Origin: Azoarcus sp031555955 | GTDB lineage: Bacteria > Pseudomonadota > Gammaproteobacteria > Burkholderiales > Rhodocyclaceae | NCBI GenBank assembly: GCA_031555955.1 | Contig: JAVBTY010000025.1 | Span: 1-64,000, forward strand | Length of the DNA stretch: 64,000 bases | Direction of reading: 5' to 3' | In this document: positions 1 to 8,128 of the stretch, in pieces | Layout: the number at the start of each line of letters is the position of its first letter | How positions within the stretch are numbered: position 1 is the stretch's first letter | Made by a program: the position numbers and the translations under genes | The notes under the pieces: model-generated | Seen by the model: the letters and a program-made list of their open reading frames with translations, nothing else | Database searches by the model: none | What the model was told of the DNA's origin: nothing

Positions 1-129
1 CGAAACCTCGTCGAGCGATTCTTCAATCGCCTCAAGCAGTTCCGCCGTATCGCAACCAGATACGACAAACTTGCCAATCGATTCAACGCCTTCCTGCATC
101 TCGCTTGTGCCTATATCTGGCTACTGTGA
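1..129 (+). CDS. IS5-family transposase, C-terminal end (partial)
   Basis: The last 42 codons of a transposase that begins before the window. The segment contains RNLVERFFNRLKQ followed by an R-x-x-T-R-Y-D-K stretch. This is the C-terminal DDE-domain signature of IS5-family (DDE_Tnp_1) transposases, in which the E of VERFF is the third catalytic acidic residue. The stop codon (127-129) lies inside the presumed terminal inverted repeat, as is usual for these elements. Nothing can be said about the missing N-terminus. Confidence 0.75.
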   Translation, partial: RNLVERFFNRLKQFRRIATRYDKLANRFNAFLHLACAYIWLL

Positions 130-137
130 ACACGCCC
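1..137 (+). mobile_element. right end of an IS5-family insertion sequence (partial)
   Basis: The window opens inside an insertion sequence. The tail of a transposase reads in from the left edge. The element appears to end at GTGAACACGCCC (126-137), whose complement GGGCGTGTTCAC resembles the outer end of IS5-family (IS427-type) elements. CTAG at 137-140 spans the junction and fits the YTAR target reported for that group. The left end is outside the window, so whether the copy is intact cannot be judged. Confidence 0.7.
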
Positions 138-195
138 TAGAGATTTGTATTTAAAAGCCAGCAGGAGTTACTCAGGCTCCTGCTCAGGAGCAAGA

Positions 196-594
196 ATGGA
201 CCGACAGGAAAACATGAGGAGGATTAAAGGCAAGAACACTCGTCCGGAAGTTCTGGTGCGAGCGCTGCTGAGGGAACTTGGCTACCCGGGGTACCGCCTA
301 CATCGGCAAGACTTGCCAAGCCGGCCAGATGTTGCCTTCATCGGCCGACGCAAGGCCATCTTTGTGCATGGGTGCTTCTGGCACGGTCACGACTGCCGAA
401 AAGGACTGCGCCGGCCTAAGTCGAACGCCGACTATTGGGTGCCAAAAATTGAGCATAACCGTCAACGAGACACAAAAGCCCTCATAGAACTGGAAAGGCT
501 CGGCTGGGATGTGAACATCATCTGGGAGTGCGATCTCGCGCCAAAAAAGAGACCCGAACTGCGAGCAAAGCTCCTGGAGTTCATGTTGGCCTAG
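196..594 (+). CDS. vsr: very short patch repair endonuclease (Vsr)
   Basis: This 132-residue protein nicks DNA 5' of the T in T:G mismatches that arise when 5-methylcytosine deaminates, and so starts short-patch repair. Its length is normal for the family. Visible motifs are MRRIKGKNTRPE near the N-terminus, SRPDVAF with the catalytic Asp, HGCFWHGHDC with the catalytic His and zinc ligands, and WECDL with the last zinc Cys. The ATG at 196 is preferred because AGGAG (186-190) lies 5 nt upstream; the frame itself opens at a TTG at 145. Vsr genes normally sit beside a cytosine-5 methyltransferase. Here the neighbour is an IS end, and the only methyltransferase in the window is 24 kb away, so the partner may have been lost. 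Confidence 0.9.
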   Translation: MDRQENMRRIKGKNTRPEVLVRALLRELGYPGYRLHRQDLPSRPDVAFIGRRKAIFVHGCFWHGHDCRKGLRRPKSNADYWVPKIEHNRQRDTKALIELERLGWDVNIIWECDLAPKKRPELRAKLLEFMLA

Positions 595-652
595 AGATGA
601 GTTCGGGTGCTGCTGTGTCGATTTCGTGTTTGGGCGTCCGCGCAAAGAGAAA

Positions 653-680
653 CGCCTCAGACAAAAAATCGTCTAAGGCG
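653..680 (-). terminator. rho-independent terminator of the tRNA-Phe gene
   Basis: On the minus strand a 10-bp stem (CGCCT-x-AGAC against GTCT-x-AGGCG, one mismatch) with an 8-nt loop is followed by a T-rich run (GTTTCTCTTT). It lies 20 nt past the 3' end of the tRNA, the right place to end that transcript. It could also slow transcription leaving vsr on the plus strand. Confidence 0.65.
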
Positions 681-700
681 CTGATATTAAAGCAAAATTC

Positions 701-776
<76 letters not shown>

Positions 777-788
777 GGAAGAGCGCGC

Positions 789-816
789 ATTATAGCGAAT
801 GCAAAGCTTGGGTCAA
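789..816 (-). promoter_or_regulatory. sigma-70 promoter of tRNA-Phe
   Basis: On the minus strand TTGACC (816-811) and a perfect TATAAT (794-789) are separated by 16 bp. Transcription would start a few bases before the tRNA 5' end at 776. The GC-rich stretch GCGCGC just after the -10 box resembles the discriminator of growth-rate-controlled stable-RNA promoters. Confidence 0.85.
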
Positions 817-854
817 GATTTTCATTCGCTCTGCGCGCTTCTTCAGGGTTGGTT

Positions 855-2573
855 TTAGTGGCTGGAGGCCGCGGCGGCGCCGATGCCTGTTTCGGAGCGT
901 ACTTTCTGGGCGATGTAGCCGGCGCGGTCTGTTCTGGCCCGTGCGCTGCTGTCCAGAACCGAGAACAGCCAGATGCCGATGAACCCTGCCGCCATCGAGA
1001 ACAGTGCGGGCGAGGTGTAGGGGAACAGCGCGGAGCCCTTGGGGTTGCCCAGCGTGGCTTCCCATACCGACGGCGACACGATGGTGAGCGCGACCGCGGT
1101 AATCAGGCCGATGAAGCCGCCGATGCATGCGCCGCGCGTCGTGCAGCCTTTCCACAGCACTGAGAGGAACAGCACGGGGAAGTTGGCCGAGGCGGCGATG
1201 GCGAAGGCGAGCGAGACCATGAAGGCGATGTTCTGCTTTTCGAACGCGATCCCCAATACCACGGCGATGATGCCCAGCACGATGGTTGTCATCCGCGACA
1301 CGCGCAGTTCGGAGGCGGAGTCGGCCGCGCCTTTTTTGAACACGGTTGCATACAGGTCATGCGATACCGCCGAGGCGCCCGAGAGCGTGAGACCGGCGAC
1401 CACCGCAAGAATGGTGGCGAATGCGACCGCGGAGATGAATCCGAGGAAGATGTTGCCGCCGACCGCATTGGCCAGGTGGATGGCCGCCATGTTGCCGCCG
1501 CCGAGCAGGCCGCCCTTGACGTCGAGGAACTGCGGATTGGTCGAGACCAGCACGATCGCACCGAAGCCGATGATGAAGGTCAGGATGTAGAAGTAGCCGA
1601 TCCACGTCGTGGCCCAGAACACCGACTTGCGCGCTTCCTTGGCGTCGGGGACGGTGAAAAAACGCATCAGGATGTGCGGCAGTCCGGCGGTGCCGAACAT
1701 CAGCGCCATGCCGAAAGAAATGGCCGAGATGGGATCCTTGATGAAGGAGCCGGGTCCCATGATGGCCTGCGCGATTGTTCCAGCCTCTTCGGGTGTCTTG
1801 CCGGTGGCGATCGCGGCTTCGGCCTTGATTTTCACCGAGGCGGCGAATAGCTGTTCGGGTGAGAAGCCGTAGTTCAGCATCACCATGAAGGCCATGAAAG
1901 TGGCGCCCCCGAGCAGCAGGCATGCCTTGATGATCTGCACCCAGGTGGTTGCGGTCATGCCGCCGAAAAGTACGTAGACCATCATCAGCGCGCCGACGAT
2001 GACCACGGCCATCCAGTATTCCAGACCGAACAGGAGCTTGATGAGCTGCCCGGCGCCGACCATCTGCGCGATCAGGTAGAACGCGACGACGACCAGCGTG
2101 CCGGAGGCGGCAAAGGCGCGGATGGGCGTCTGCGAGAAGCGGTAGGCGGCCACGTCGGCAAAGGTGAATTTGCCGAGGTTGCGCAGTTTTTCCGCCATCA
2201 GGAAGGTGATGATCGGCCAGCCGACGAGGAAGCCGATCGAGTAGATCAGTCCGTCGTACCCGTTCATCATGACCGCAGCGGAAATCCCGAGGAAAGATGC
2301 GGCGGACATGTAATCGCCCGCGATCGCCAGCCCGTTCTGGAAGCCGGTGATACCGCCGCCGGCGGTGTAAAAGTCGGCCGCGGATTTCGTTTTGGCCGCC
2401 GCCCATTTGGTGATCCAGAGGGTGCCGAGAACAAATACGGCAAACATGATGATCGCCGTCCAGTTGGTGGCCTGTTTTTCGGCCTGGCCCAGGTCGGCGC
2501 CAGCGGCCAGCGCGGCGGTGGACAGTGCGGCAAGGGCCGCGCCGCCGAGAATGCGGAGGGTGCGGCTGTTCAT
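855..2573 (-). CDS. actP: cation/acetate symporter ActP
   Basis: A sodium:solute symporter (SSS family) of 572 residues that takes up acetate, and probably glycolate or other short carboxylates, across the inner membrane. A cleavable-looking signal (MNSRTLRILGG to AALAAGA) is followed by about 13 hydrophobic segments. Family signatures include ADFYTAGGGITGFQNG and GDYMSAASFLG near residues 65-95. The start codon overlaps the stop of the upstream yjcH-type gene in an ATGA, so the two are translated together, as in the acetate operons of many proteobacteria. No acs gene is in the window. Confidence 0.95.
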   Translation of the reverse strand: MNSRTLRILGGAALAALSTAALAAGADLGQAEKQATNWTAIIMFAVFVLGTLWITKWAAAKTKSAADFYTAGGGITGFQNGLAIAGDYMSAASFLGISAAVMMNGYDGLIYSIGFLVGWPIITFLMAEKLRNLGKFTFADVAAYRFSQTPIRAFAASGTLVVVAFYLIAQMVGAGQLIKLLFGLEYWMAVVIVGALMMVYVLFGGMTATTWVQIIKACLLLGGATFMAFMVMLNYGFSPEQLFAASVKIKAEAAIATGKTPEEAGTIAQAIMGPGSFIKDPISAISFGMALMFGTAGLPHILMRFFTVPDAKEARKSVFWATTWIGYFYILTFIIGFGAIVLVSTNPQFLDVKGGLLGGGNMAAIHLANAVGGNIFLGFISAVAFATILAVVAGLTLSGASAVSHDLYATVFKKGAADSASELRVSRMTTIVLGIIAVVLGIAFEKQNIAFMVSLAFAIAASANFPVLFLSVLWKGCTTRGACIGGFIGLITAVALTIVSPSVWEATLGNPKGSALFPYTSPALFSMAAGFIGIWLFSVLDSSARARTDRAGYIAQKVRSETGIGAAAASSH

Positions 2574-2878
2574 TGCTTGCTCTCCTTGACGATTTCCTGC
2601 GTCAGCGCGTCGAACTCCGAGTTTGCCCGGCGGACATAGAAGCCCGTGATGAGGACGGTGAAGACAATCACTCCGAACCCGACCGGAATGCCCAGCGTCA
2701 TGACGCCGTCGCCGAGTTTCTGGTGGAACAGCTCCTTGTCGAAGGCGATGATCGCCGTGTAGCCGTAATAGACGATCAGCATAATCGCCGTGAGCAGCCA
2801 GCCGAAGGTCGAGCGCGTGCGGACGAGGCGCTGGTATTTCGGGTTGGCGGTAACTTTTGCCGCCACGTCGTTTTCCAT
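2570..2878 (-). CDS. yjcH: DUF485 membrane protein YjcH
   Basis: A small inner-membrane protein of 102 residues in the DUF485 family, almost always encoded directly upstream of actP. Two hydrophobic helices are visible (about residues 25-47 and 60-82), preceded by the family's N-terminal pattern NPKYQRLVRTRSTFGW. A strong ribosome-binding site, AGGAGG, lies 5 to 6 nt before the ATG. Its role is not established; co-transcription and the 4-nt overlap with actP suggest an accessory or stability function for the symporter. Confidence 0.92.
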   Translation of the reverse strand: MENDVAAKVTANPKYQRLVRTRSTFGWLLTAIMLIVYYGYTAIIAFDKELFHQKLGDGVMTLGIPVGFGVIVFTVLITGFYVRRANSEFDALTQEIVKESKQ

Positions 2879-2950
2879 GGTTTCCTCCTGGTTCTTGTAA
2901 TGTCTGAACCGGGTAACGCCCGGCCGTGGATGGAAAATTATTCCCGGAGG

Positions 2951-2967
2951 CTTACGTTCCGCTTACG
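2951..2967. repeat. 11-bp-spaced direct repeat CTTACG upstream of yjcH-actP
   Basis: CTTACG occurs twice with 11-bp periodicity, one helical turn, and is flanked on both sides by GGAGG. Direct repeats on the same DNA face are typical of response-regulator binding sites, and acetate permease operons are often under two-component control. The regulatory role is only inferred from position. Confidence 0.3.
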
Positions 2968-3389
2968 GAGGGATGCAATTTTCTGTTGGGGTTTTACCCT
3001 ATGCGCTCGTTTTCAGAAGACGATTGCATCTGCTGAGTGGGCGCAACGGCTGTTGTGCTGTCGGCTATTGGCAATCGAATATCAACAGCCGGGGGCGCCA
3101 ATCCCGGTAATGTTTAATGCCCGTGCGCCCCAAAGTGAGCTTTGGGCATGGCATCAGACGCATGAATCACCGAGTGCGGGATAGCTGGCCGGGCTGAGAG
3201 GCATGGGCACAGGCCCGGTATTGAATGGAGCCCATCGGGTTGCTGGCGGTGCTCGAAGTGGCCGGGCGTCAGGTTGCCGATATCGCAGCGCAGGCGTAGG
3301 GCATTTTCCGGCGGCAACCTTGAGGGGTTTCTGTTTCGATAAATCGCAGCCGTGCGCCAGTTTTGCTGCTGTTTGTGGCGCGATACCGC

Positions 3390-3425
3390 AAAAATAATGC
3401 CGCCAGAATGGGCGGCATTATTTTT
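3390..3425 (-). terminator. strong terminator after the flagellar/ycgR genes
   Basis: A perfect 15-bp inverted repeat (AAAAATAATGCCGCC against its complement) with the 6-nt loop AGAATG. It starts 31 nt beyond the ycgR stop codon. On the minus strand the GC core is followed by TTATTTTT, a classic U-tract. The plus strand has the same property, so it can work in both directions and insulates the flagellar genes from the acetate operon. Confidence 0.9.
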
Positions 3426-3455
3426 CCCGGAGTACCGGAATCACGGTCGGCAGCG

Positions 3456-4232
3456 CTAAAGACCGCCGCGTTCGCGTGCGTTGCGGTCGCGTTCGATCTT
3501 GAAAATATAGCGCTGGATGGCGTTGTCCGCATTACGCGGCAGATCAAGAAATTCGCATCCGGCGCGCAGCGTTTCGACGCCATTCTGGCCGGTCTGCCTG
3601 AAGATGTTGCGGATTTTCAGCCGGATAGAGATTGGTCCCAGTTCGGGCAGGGCAAGCCTGCAGTCGTTAAATTCCGCTCCGGCCGAAAAATGGGAATCGT
3701 TTTCCGGAATGATGATGGCGATGCCTCCGCCACTGATATCGGTTACCCGTGCTTCGAGGCTGGCTCCACCCTGTTTCTCGCCTCCCGGAGACGGGAGTGT
3801 GATTGTGCATGTCAGCGGACTGGATATGGGCGTTCGCAGACGATAGAACTCGCGCCGCTGCAGGCGGAGCAGCTCTGTGGGTATGGGGCTTGCGTAGGCA
3901 GGGGAGCCGTCACAGGAAGTAAGGGTGGCGTTGCCAAGAGAAAACTGGATGCGGATTTTGTCCAGTTGGCCTGCGCAGACCAGTCTTGTCGCGGCCGGGA
4001 TCAGTCGGCTGGTTGATTCGTCCGGGCTGGCGTCAAGAAACAGGTCTGTGTCGGAAAAGGTGACGACGCTGGTAAGAAAGGAATGGCCGCCAGGCGATAT
4101 CCGGACGGAGATCAGGGCCCGGGCGTCGATCAGCCCCTGGAGTATCTGCTGGATCTGGCGTGCGCCATGCAGCAGATATTTGCTGTGCTCGTCGGTGGAG
4201 ACGGGCTCAATGTAAACGGTTTCGTTTTGCAT
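3456..4232 (-). CDS. ycgR: cyclic-di-GMP-binding flagellar brake protein YcgR
   Basis: This 258-residue protein slows or biases the flagellar motor when c-di-GMP is high. The N-terminal half is a YcgR-type domain. The C-terminal half is a PilZ domain with the c-di-GMP-binding motif RREFYRLR (about residues 126-133) and, 40 residues on, DISGGG (the D/N-x-S-x-x-G motif). It is the last gene of the minus-strand flagellar cluster, separated by about 80 nt from the FlhB-like gene and followed by a strong terminator. This position fits a link between second-messenger level and motility. Confidence 0.9.
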   Translation of the reverse strand: MQNETVYIEPVSTDEHSKYLLHGARQIQQILQGLIDARALISVRISPGGHSFLTSVVTFSDTDLFLDASPDESTSRLIPAATRLVCAGQLDKIRIQFSLGNATLTSCDGSPAYASPIPTELLRLQRREFYRLRTPISSPLTCTITLPSPGGEKQGGASLEARVTDISGGGIAIIIPENDSHFSAGAEFNDCRLALPELGPISIRLKIRNIFRQTGQNGVETLRAGCEFLDLPRNADNAIQRYIFKIERDRNARERGGL

Positions 4233-4313
4233 ACCTTGTGAAGATCTGGCATGGGTTTCCCGGAGGTTAGCATGAGCGGGAGGCGGGATGGCTGTTTTGC
4301 GCCGGTCTTTTGT

Positions 4314-4709
4314 TCAGGGTGTAACGTGGGACACGGATTGGGTAACAGGGGCTGTTTCCCCAGTGTGTTCTGTCGTGCTGGTGGCGGGTGTTTCAGATGG
4401 CGGAGGAGGGGTGAATATGGGAGCCGGGCCCGCGCTGTCTCCCTGTTCGACGCGATAGAGCCAAGCCAGCAGTTCGGCCACGGCAACATAAAGCTGGGCC
4501 GGGATGTGGGCGTCAAGATCAACCTGCATCAACAGTGAAACCAGTTCCGGCGATTCGTGCACGTAAACGCCCGCCTCGCGCGCCCGGGAAATGATCTCCT
4601 GCGCGATCAGGCCGCGACCTCTGGCAACGACACGGGGCGCCGCATCGCCAGTGGAATAGGTCAGTGCAACGGCTTCGTTGCGTCCGGGGGAGGAAGGGGC
4701 GTTATCCAC
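4314..4709 (-). CDS. FlhB C-terminal-domain-like protein
   Basis: A 131-residue protein resembling only the cytoplasmic domain of FlhB, the switch protein of the flagellar export gate. It has ALTYSTGDAAPRVVARG, then HESPELVSLLMQVDLDAHIP, then the terminal helix LYVAVAELLAWLYR. The trans-membrane part of FlhB is absent, and so is the autocleavage motif NPTH, where the corresponding stretch reads Y-S-T-G-D. Such stand-alone paralogues (YlqH/FhlB type) are commonly encoded beside a FliK-like gene, as here, with an 8-nt overlap. The last 40 residues are Pro/Thr-rich and probably disordered. The exact role is not known. Confidence 0.8.
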   Translation of the reverse strand: MDNAPSSPGRNEAVALTYSTGDAAPRVVARGRGLIAQEIISRAREAGVYVHESPELVSLLMQVDLDAHIPAQLYVAVAELLAWLYRVEQGDSAGPAPIFTPPPPSETPATSTTEHTGETAPVTQSVSHVTP

Positions 4710-5901
4710 TGTTGTCGCGCCGTTCTACCACCATGCCGGTGAGCGAGAGGTTAACCGCGGCGAAGGCCTCTTCAAGTGCGGGACGTCGGGACTCCAGGGA
4801 GGCAACTGTTTCGGCATCGTCCGCGCGAAGGCGCAGGGCAACGCCGGCCGGGGTGAGGTGCAGTTGCGCCTCAAGCCCTCCCAGCCTTGGCAGCGTAAGG
4901 CGGAGGGTGGTATTCCAGTCTTCCAGTTCTTCGCTGCCATCGCCCTCCCGCTCTCCGCGCGGGTCCTCGATGATCCATTCGAGATGCTGGCCCGGCCAGA
5001 TCTGGCCCTGCCAGAAATACTGGTTTGTTCCAAGCGCATCCAGCTGCTGGTGCAGAATCGGCAGAATCCGCTCAGGAATCGGTCCGGCGCGTGGGGATGA
5101 TGCGCCATCGTCGGGCATGCCTGACGCCAGGGCACGGTGCCTGCCGGAGATTTCGCTGTCGCGTGCGGGATCGTTTGCGGTGGGCTGGCTGATTGTTTCC
5201 GCAGTGCCGCGGGGCTGTGGCGCCGCTACCGCGTGAGCCGCCGCGGTCTGTAACGCGGGAGGCTGCGGGGTGTTCGCTGCCGCAGCGGTTGCCGCTGCCG
5301 TACCAGGCTGCGGCATGGTCTGGCTTTGCGGCTCGCGCAGCAGGGCGGCAGTGTCTATTTTTCCTGCAAGCCACTGAACCTGATGGGATTCGTAGAACAG
5401 CCCGCTCTGGCTCAACGCCTGGCGCATCGCGGGAACAAGCGGGCCGCCGCCACTGGCTGGGGGTGACGCCAGCAAGGGCCTGTTGCCAGAAAGCGCCGCG
5501 GGTTCCGCCGCAGGCTGGCCTGTGAGCAGAAAACTGATCAGGCGCCCGGTCTGGCTCAGCTGTGGCTGTCCTGAAGCGCTGCTGTTGGCTGCTGCCGGGT
5601 TGGCCAGCTGGGCGAAAACGGCCTTGGGTGTGGTCTGGGTGACGACAAGTTCCAGCGTGTCGCCGGTATTGGCGGCGTGGTTCAGGGAGAGTGTGAGCTG
5701 TTGCCCCGCAACGAGTGCGCGGAAGGTGCCGTCGGGCAGCATGCGCTGCAAGGTGGCGAAAATGCGCTGCCCGGGAACGAGATCGGGAAGCTGGGACTGG
5801 ATTTCACGCGGGCGCTGGAGTCCGGCGAGCGGCTGCTCCGTATTGAAAAAGCTCGCTTCGTTGAGCATCCGGAGGCGGGCGGCGAGGTCGGCGGGAATCA
5901 T
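4702..5901 (-). CDS. fliK: flagellar hook-length control protein FliK-like
   Basis: A 399-residue protein with a FliK-type layout. There is an N-terminal globular part (about 1-125), a long Ala/Pro/Gln-rich linker (about 125-300), and a C-terminal Flg_hook domain (about 300-395) containing GQIWPGQHLEW, LRLTLPRLGGLEAQLHL and VALRLRADD. FliK measures hook or rod length and triggers the export switch through FlhB. Overlap with the FlhB-like gene suggests the two act as a pair. This copy sits in the late filament cluster rather than with the hook genes, so it may be a second FliK paralogue. Confidence 0.8.
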   Translation of the reverse strand: MIPADLAARLRMLNEASFFNTEQPLAGLQRPREIQSQLPDLVPGQRIFATLQRMLPDGTFRALVAGQQLTLSLNHAANTGDTLELVVTQTTPKAVFAQLANPAAANSSASGQPQLSQTGRLISFLLTGQPAAEPAALSGNRPLLASPPASGGGPLVPAMRQALSQSGLFYESHQVQWLAGKIDTAALLREPQSQTMPQPGTAAATAAAANTPQPPALQTAAAHAVAAPQPRGTAETISQPTANDPARDSEISGRHRALASGMPDDGASSPRAGPIPERILPILHQQLDALGTNQYFWQGQIWPGQHLEWIIEDPRGEREGDGSEELEDWNTTLRLTLPRLGGLEAQLHLTPAGVALRLRADDAETVASLESRRPALEEAFAAVNLSLTGMVVERRDNSG

Positions 5902-5948
5902 GACGAAAGCCTCCGTTCAGGGCGAAGGGCTGCCAGACCGGTCAGGCG

Positions 5949-6266
5949 TCAGCCCGCGCCGTAAGCCGCGCGTACCCGGCGGTCCTGTACGGCGCCGGAG
6001 AGGAGTTTGCGGGTGCTTTCAAGAAACGGCCCGGCGTGGGTGCGGATTTCGGCGTCGAGTTCAAGAATGCGGCGGATTGTTGCCGCCATCTCCTGCTGTT
6101 CCTGCGGAATTTCAGACAAGGGAGGCAGCGGATGGTTCGCCGCATTGCGTATTGCCACCGTGAGCGTTTCCAGCTCGATGAGCCTGTCCCAGTCATTGGC
6201 CCTGGCGGCATCCGCCATGGCTTCGTAGTGTTTCAGCAGGGTGGCGCAATCGGTGGGCGTCAGCAT
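5949..6266 (-). CDS. fliT: flagellar export chaperone FliT
   Basis: A short, mostly helical protein of 105 residues located directly after fliS, the usual position of fliT. It binds the filament cap protein FliD before export and in enteric bacteria also modulates FlhDC. The ATG at 6266 is chosen because it gives the family length and starts 17 nt after the fliS stop; the longer open frame runs back into fliS. The sequence is divergent, as is typical of FliT, so the call rests on size, helix pattern (LLKHYEAMADAARANDWDRL) and gene order. Confidence 0.8.
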   Translation of the reverse strand: MLTPTDCATLLKHYEAMADAARANDWDRLIELETLTVAIRNAANHPLPPLSEIPQEQQEMAATIRRILELDAEIRTHAGPFLESTRKLLSGAVQDRRVRAAYGAG

Positions 6267-6282
6267 GTCCGGTGCTCCGTGG

Positions 6283-6687
6283 TTACGCAACAGCCGCCTG
6301 TTCGGCGATCCCTTCCCATGCCTCGCGCAGGCTGCCAAGCAGCGAGGCGACTTCGTCCAGCGCGGCGGCATTGTTGTGCAGGTTGGCGTAGAGCAGGCGG
6401 TCCACCATATAGTCGTACAGCGCATCCAGACGGGCGGCGAGGTCGCCGCCCGCGTTCAGGTCCAGACTGACCTTGAGCCCGTTTGAAATGATGTTGATCG
6501 CCTTGGAAATCGCCGCGCCCTTGGTCGGGGTATCCTTGTTTTCCATCGCCAGCGCGCCGCTGCGGATGCTGACCAGCGCGCCGTCGTACAGCATCAGGAT
6601 CAGTTTGTGCGGATTGGCCGAACTGACCCCGGTTTCGACGCCAACCTTTGAATAGGCGGATGCGCGGTTCGAATAGCTTGAAAACAT
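6283..6687 (-). CDS. fliS: flagellin export chaperone FliS
   Basis: A 134-residue four-helix chaperone that binds the C-terminal disordered end of flagellin in the cytoplasm and stops premature polymerisation. Family motifs are Y-S-N-R-A-S-A-Y at the N-terminus, NPHKLILMLYDGAL (residues about 25-38) and the later DLNAGGDLAARLDALYDYM. It lies between fliD (24 nt gap) and fliT. Confidence 0.95.
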   Translation of the reverse strand: MFSSYSNRASAYSKVGVETGVSSANPHKLILMLYDGALVSIRSGALAMENKDTPTKGAAISKAINIISNGLKVSLDLNAGGDLAARLDALYDYMVDRLLYANLHNNAAALDEVASLLGSLREAWEGIAEQAAVA

Positions 6688-6711
6688 GGCTTTTCCCTGA
6701 TGCCGACGAGC

Positions 6712-8115
6712 TTAGCTGGGCAGACTGGCAAGCTGCTGCGTGAGGAAAGTCTGCGTCTGGGTCAGGCTGGCAACGAGCGAATCAAGCGCCGTAAACTGGT
6801 CCATATAGCGTTTTTCGACCGCATCAAGCCGTACAGAAAGCGATTCGTACTGCTTTTCTATCGTCTGGATAGATGCCTTGATGCCATCGGAGCGGCTTGC
6901 CAGCAGGCCGCTCTTGCCCGATATGTTTTCGAGCGTGTCCGATACGATCGCGGCGAAACCTTTCACGCCTTCCTTGCCGGCGAAAAAGGCGGCGACATCG
7001 CGTTTCGGATCGTTCAGGGCTGCATCCAGCTTGGTGCTGTTGACGGAGAGCGTGCCGTCTTTTTCAAGGCTGATGCCGATCGAAGCCAGGCTGGAAGTTT
7101 CACTCATGCCGGAGTAACTGCTTCCGACCAGGGAACGTAGCTGGTTCTGGATATTGCGGGCGGTTGAATCCCCCGTGAGCAGCGATCCCTTTTTGTTCTC
7201 GGCGTCGTAGGCAGTCAGGTTTTTCAGCGTGCCGACTGCTTCGTTATAGCTTTTGACGAATGCATCAATTGCGCTTTTTGCCGCGCCGCGATCGCTTGCC
7301 ACATTCAGGGAACTGGCGACCGGCGTTGCGCTTTCTTTCGTCAGCGTAAGGGTGACGCCTTCAATTGCATCCGTAATCGAATTGTTGCTGCGGGTAATCG
7401 CAATGCCATCAATGGAGAGCTTCGCGCTTTGCGCCTTCTGCACCGTACTCATGTCGCCGGAGGCAGCTCCTGGCACGTAGGCCAGCCCGGCCAGGCCATT
7501 ATTGCCGTCAACTTCGACGCCTTCGAGCTGGAACGCCTTGTCGGCGCCGGTGGCCGTGCCGCTGAGCACCAGCTGCTTCCCTTCGCCATTGTTGATGACA
7601 CTGGCCTTGATTCCCAGCGCCGCGTTGGCGTTGATCGCGTCACGCAGTTCTTCGATAGTGCCGCCCGCGAATTCCAGCGTGGCGGTGCGCTCGGGGTCCG
7701 CGACGAAATTCCCGCCGCTGTCGTCGACCGTGCCGAAAGTGACTTTCAGCCCGCCCGCCGCAGGAGTGAAGGCCGTTGAGGCGTCTGTCGAGACGCGCTG
7801 TGTTTTCGCCAGCTGGGACACTTCAACGGAGTAGCTGCCGGCAGAGGCCTTGCTGGTCGAGCTTGCCGTGAATGCGGCGTCCGCGCCTGTCGTTGTCTTG
7901 GTCGCGGTGAATTTGGTGGTGTCCTTGAGCGCATTCGCGGCCGTCTGGAGGTCGACCAGCGAGCCCTTGACCTGCCCGAAGGCGGAAAGCTTGGCCTGGT
8001 AGCTGGCTTCCTTGTTGGAGAGCAGGGTCAGGGGGCGTCTTTCCAGCGTCATCAGCTGGCTGACGATGCCGTTGATATCCAGCCCGGAACCTATACCACC
8101 TACGGAAATGGCCAT
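6712..8115 (-). CDS. fliD: flagellar filament cap protein FliD
   Basis: This 467-residue protein forms the cap at the filament tip that folds exported flagellin into place. The N-terminal FliD_N domain begins MAISVGGIGSGLDINGIV, and the C-terminal FliD_C domain ends in the coiled region with MDQFTALDSLVASLTQTQ. The start has a good ribosome-binding site (AAGGAG) and lies 13 nt from flaG. It is exported by the flagellar type III system without a cleaved signal and is probably co-transcribed with fliS and fliT. Confidence 0.95.
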   Translation of the reverse strand: MAISVGGIGSGLDINGIVSQLMTLERRPLTLLSNKEASYQAKLSAFGQVKGSLVDLQTAANALKDTTKFTATKTTTGADAAFTASSTSKASAGSYSVEVSQLAKTQRVSTDASTAFTPAAGGLKVTFGTVDDSGGNFVADPERTATLEFAGGTIEELRDAINANAALGIKASVINNGEGKQLVLSGTATGADKAFQLEGVEVDGNNGLAGLAYVPGAASGDMSTVQKAQSAKLSIDGIAITRSNNSITDAIEGVTLTLTKESATPVASSLNVASDRGAAKSAIDAFVKSYNEAVGTLKNLTAYDAENKKGSLLTGDSTARNIQNQLRSLVGSSYSGMSETSSLASIGISLEKDGTLSVNSTKLDAALNDPKRDVAAFFAGKEGVKGFAAIVSDTLENISGKSGLLASRSDGIKASIQTIEKQYESLSVRLDAVEKRYMDQFTALDSLVASLTQTQTFLTQQLASLPS

Positions 8116-8128
8116 GATGTTTCTCCTT

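Larger units (their letters stand above)
2879..3455. other. 577-nt intergenic region upstream of yjcH
   Basis: No convincing gene was found here. It contains the shared terminator at 3390-3425 and, 70-90 nt upstream of yjcH, a direct repeat CTTACG (2951-2956 and 2962-2967) with an 11-bp period. The repeats are the only operator-like feature near the expected start of the acetate operon. No convincing -10/-35 pair was recognised. A 67-codon open frame at 3114-3317 on the minus strand resembles nothing known and has no ribosome-binding site. Confidence 0.5.
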
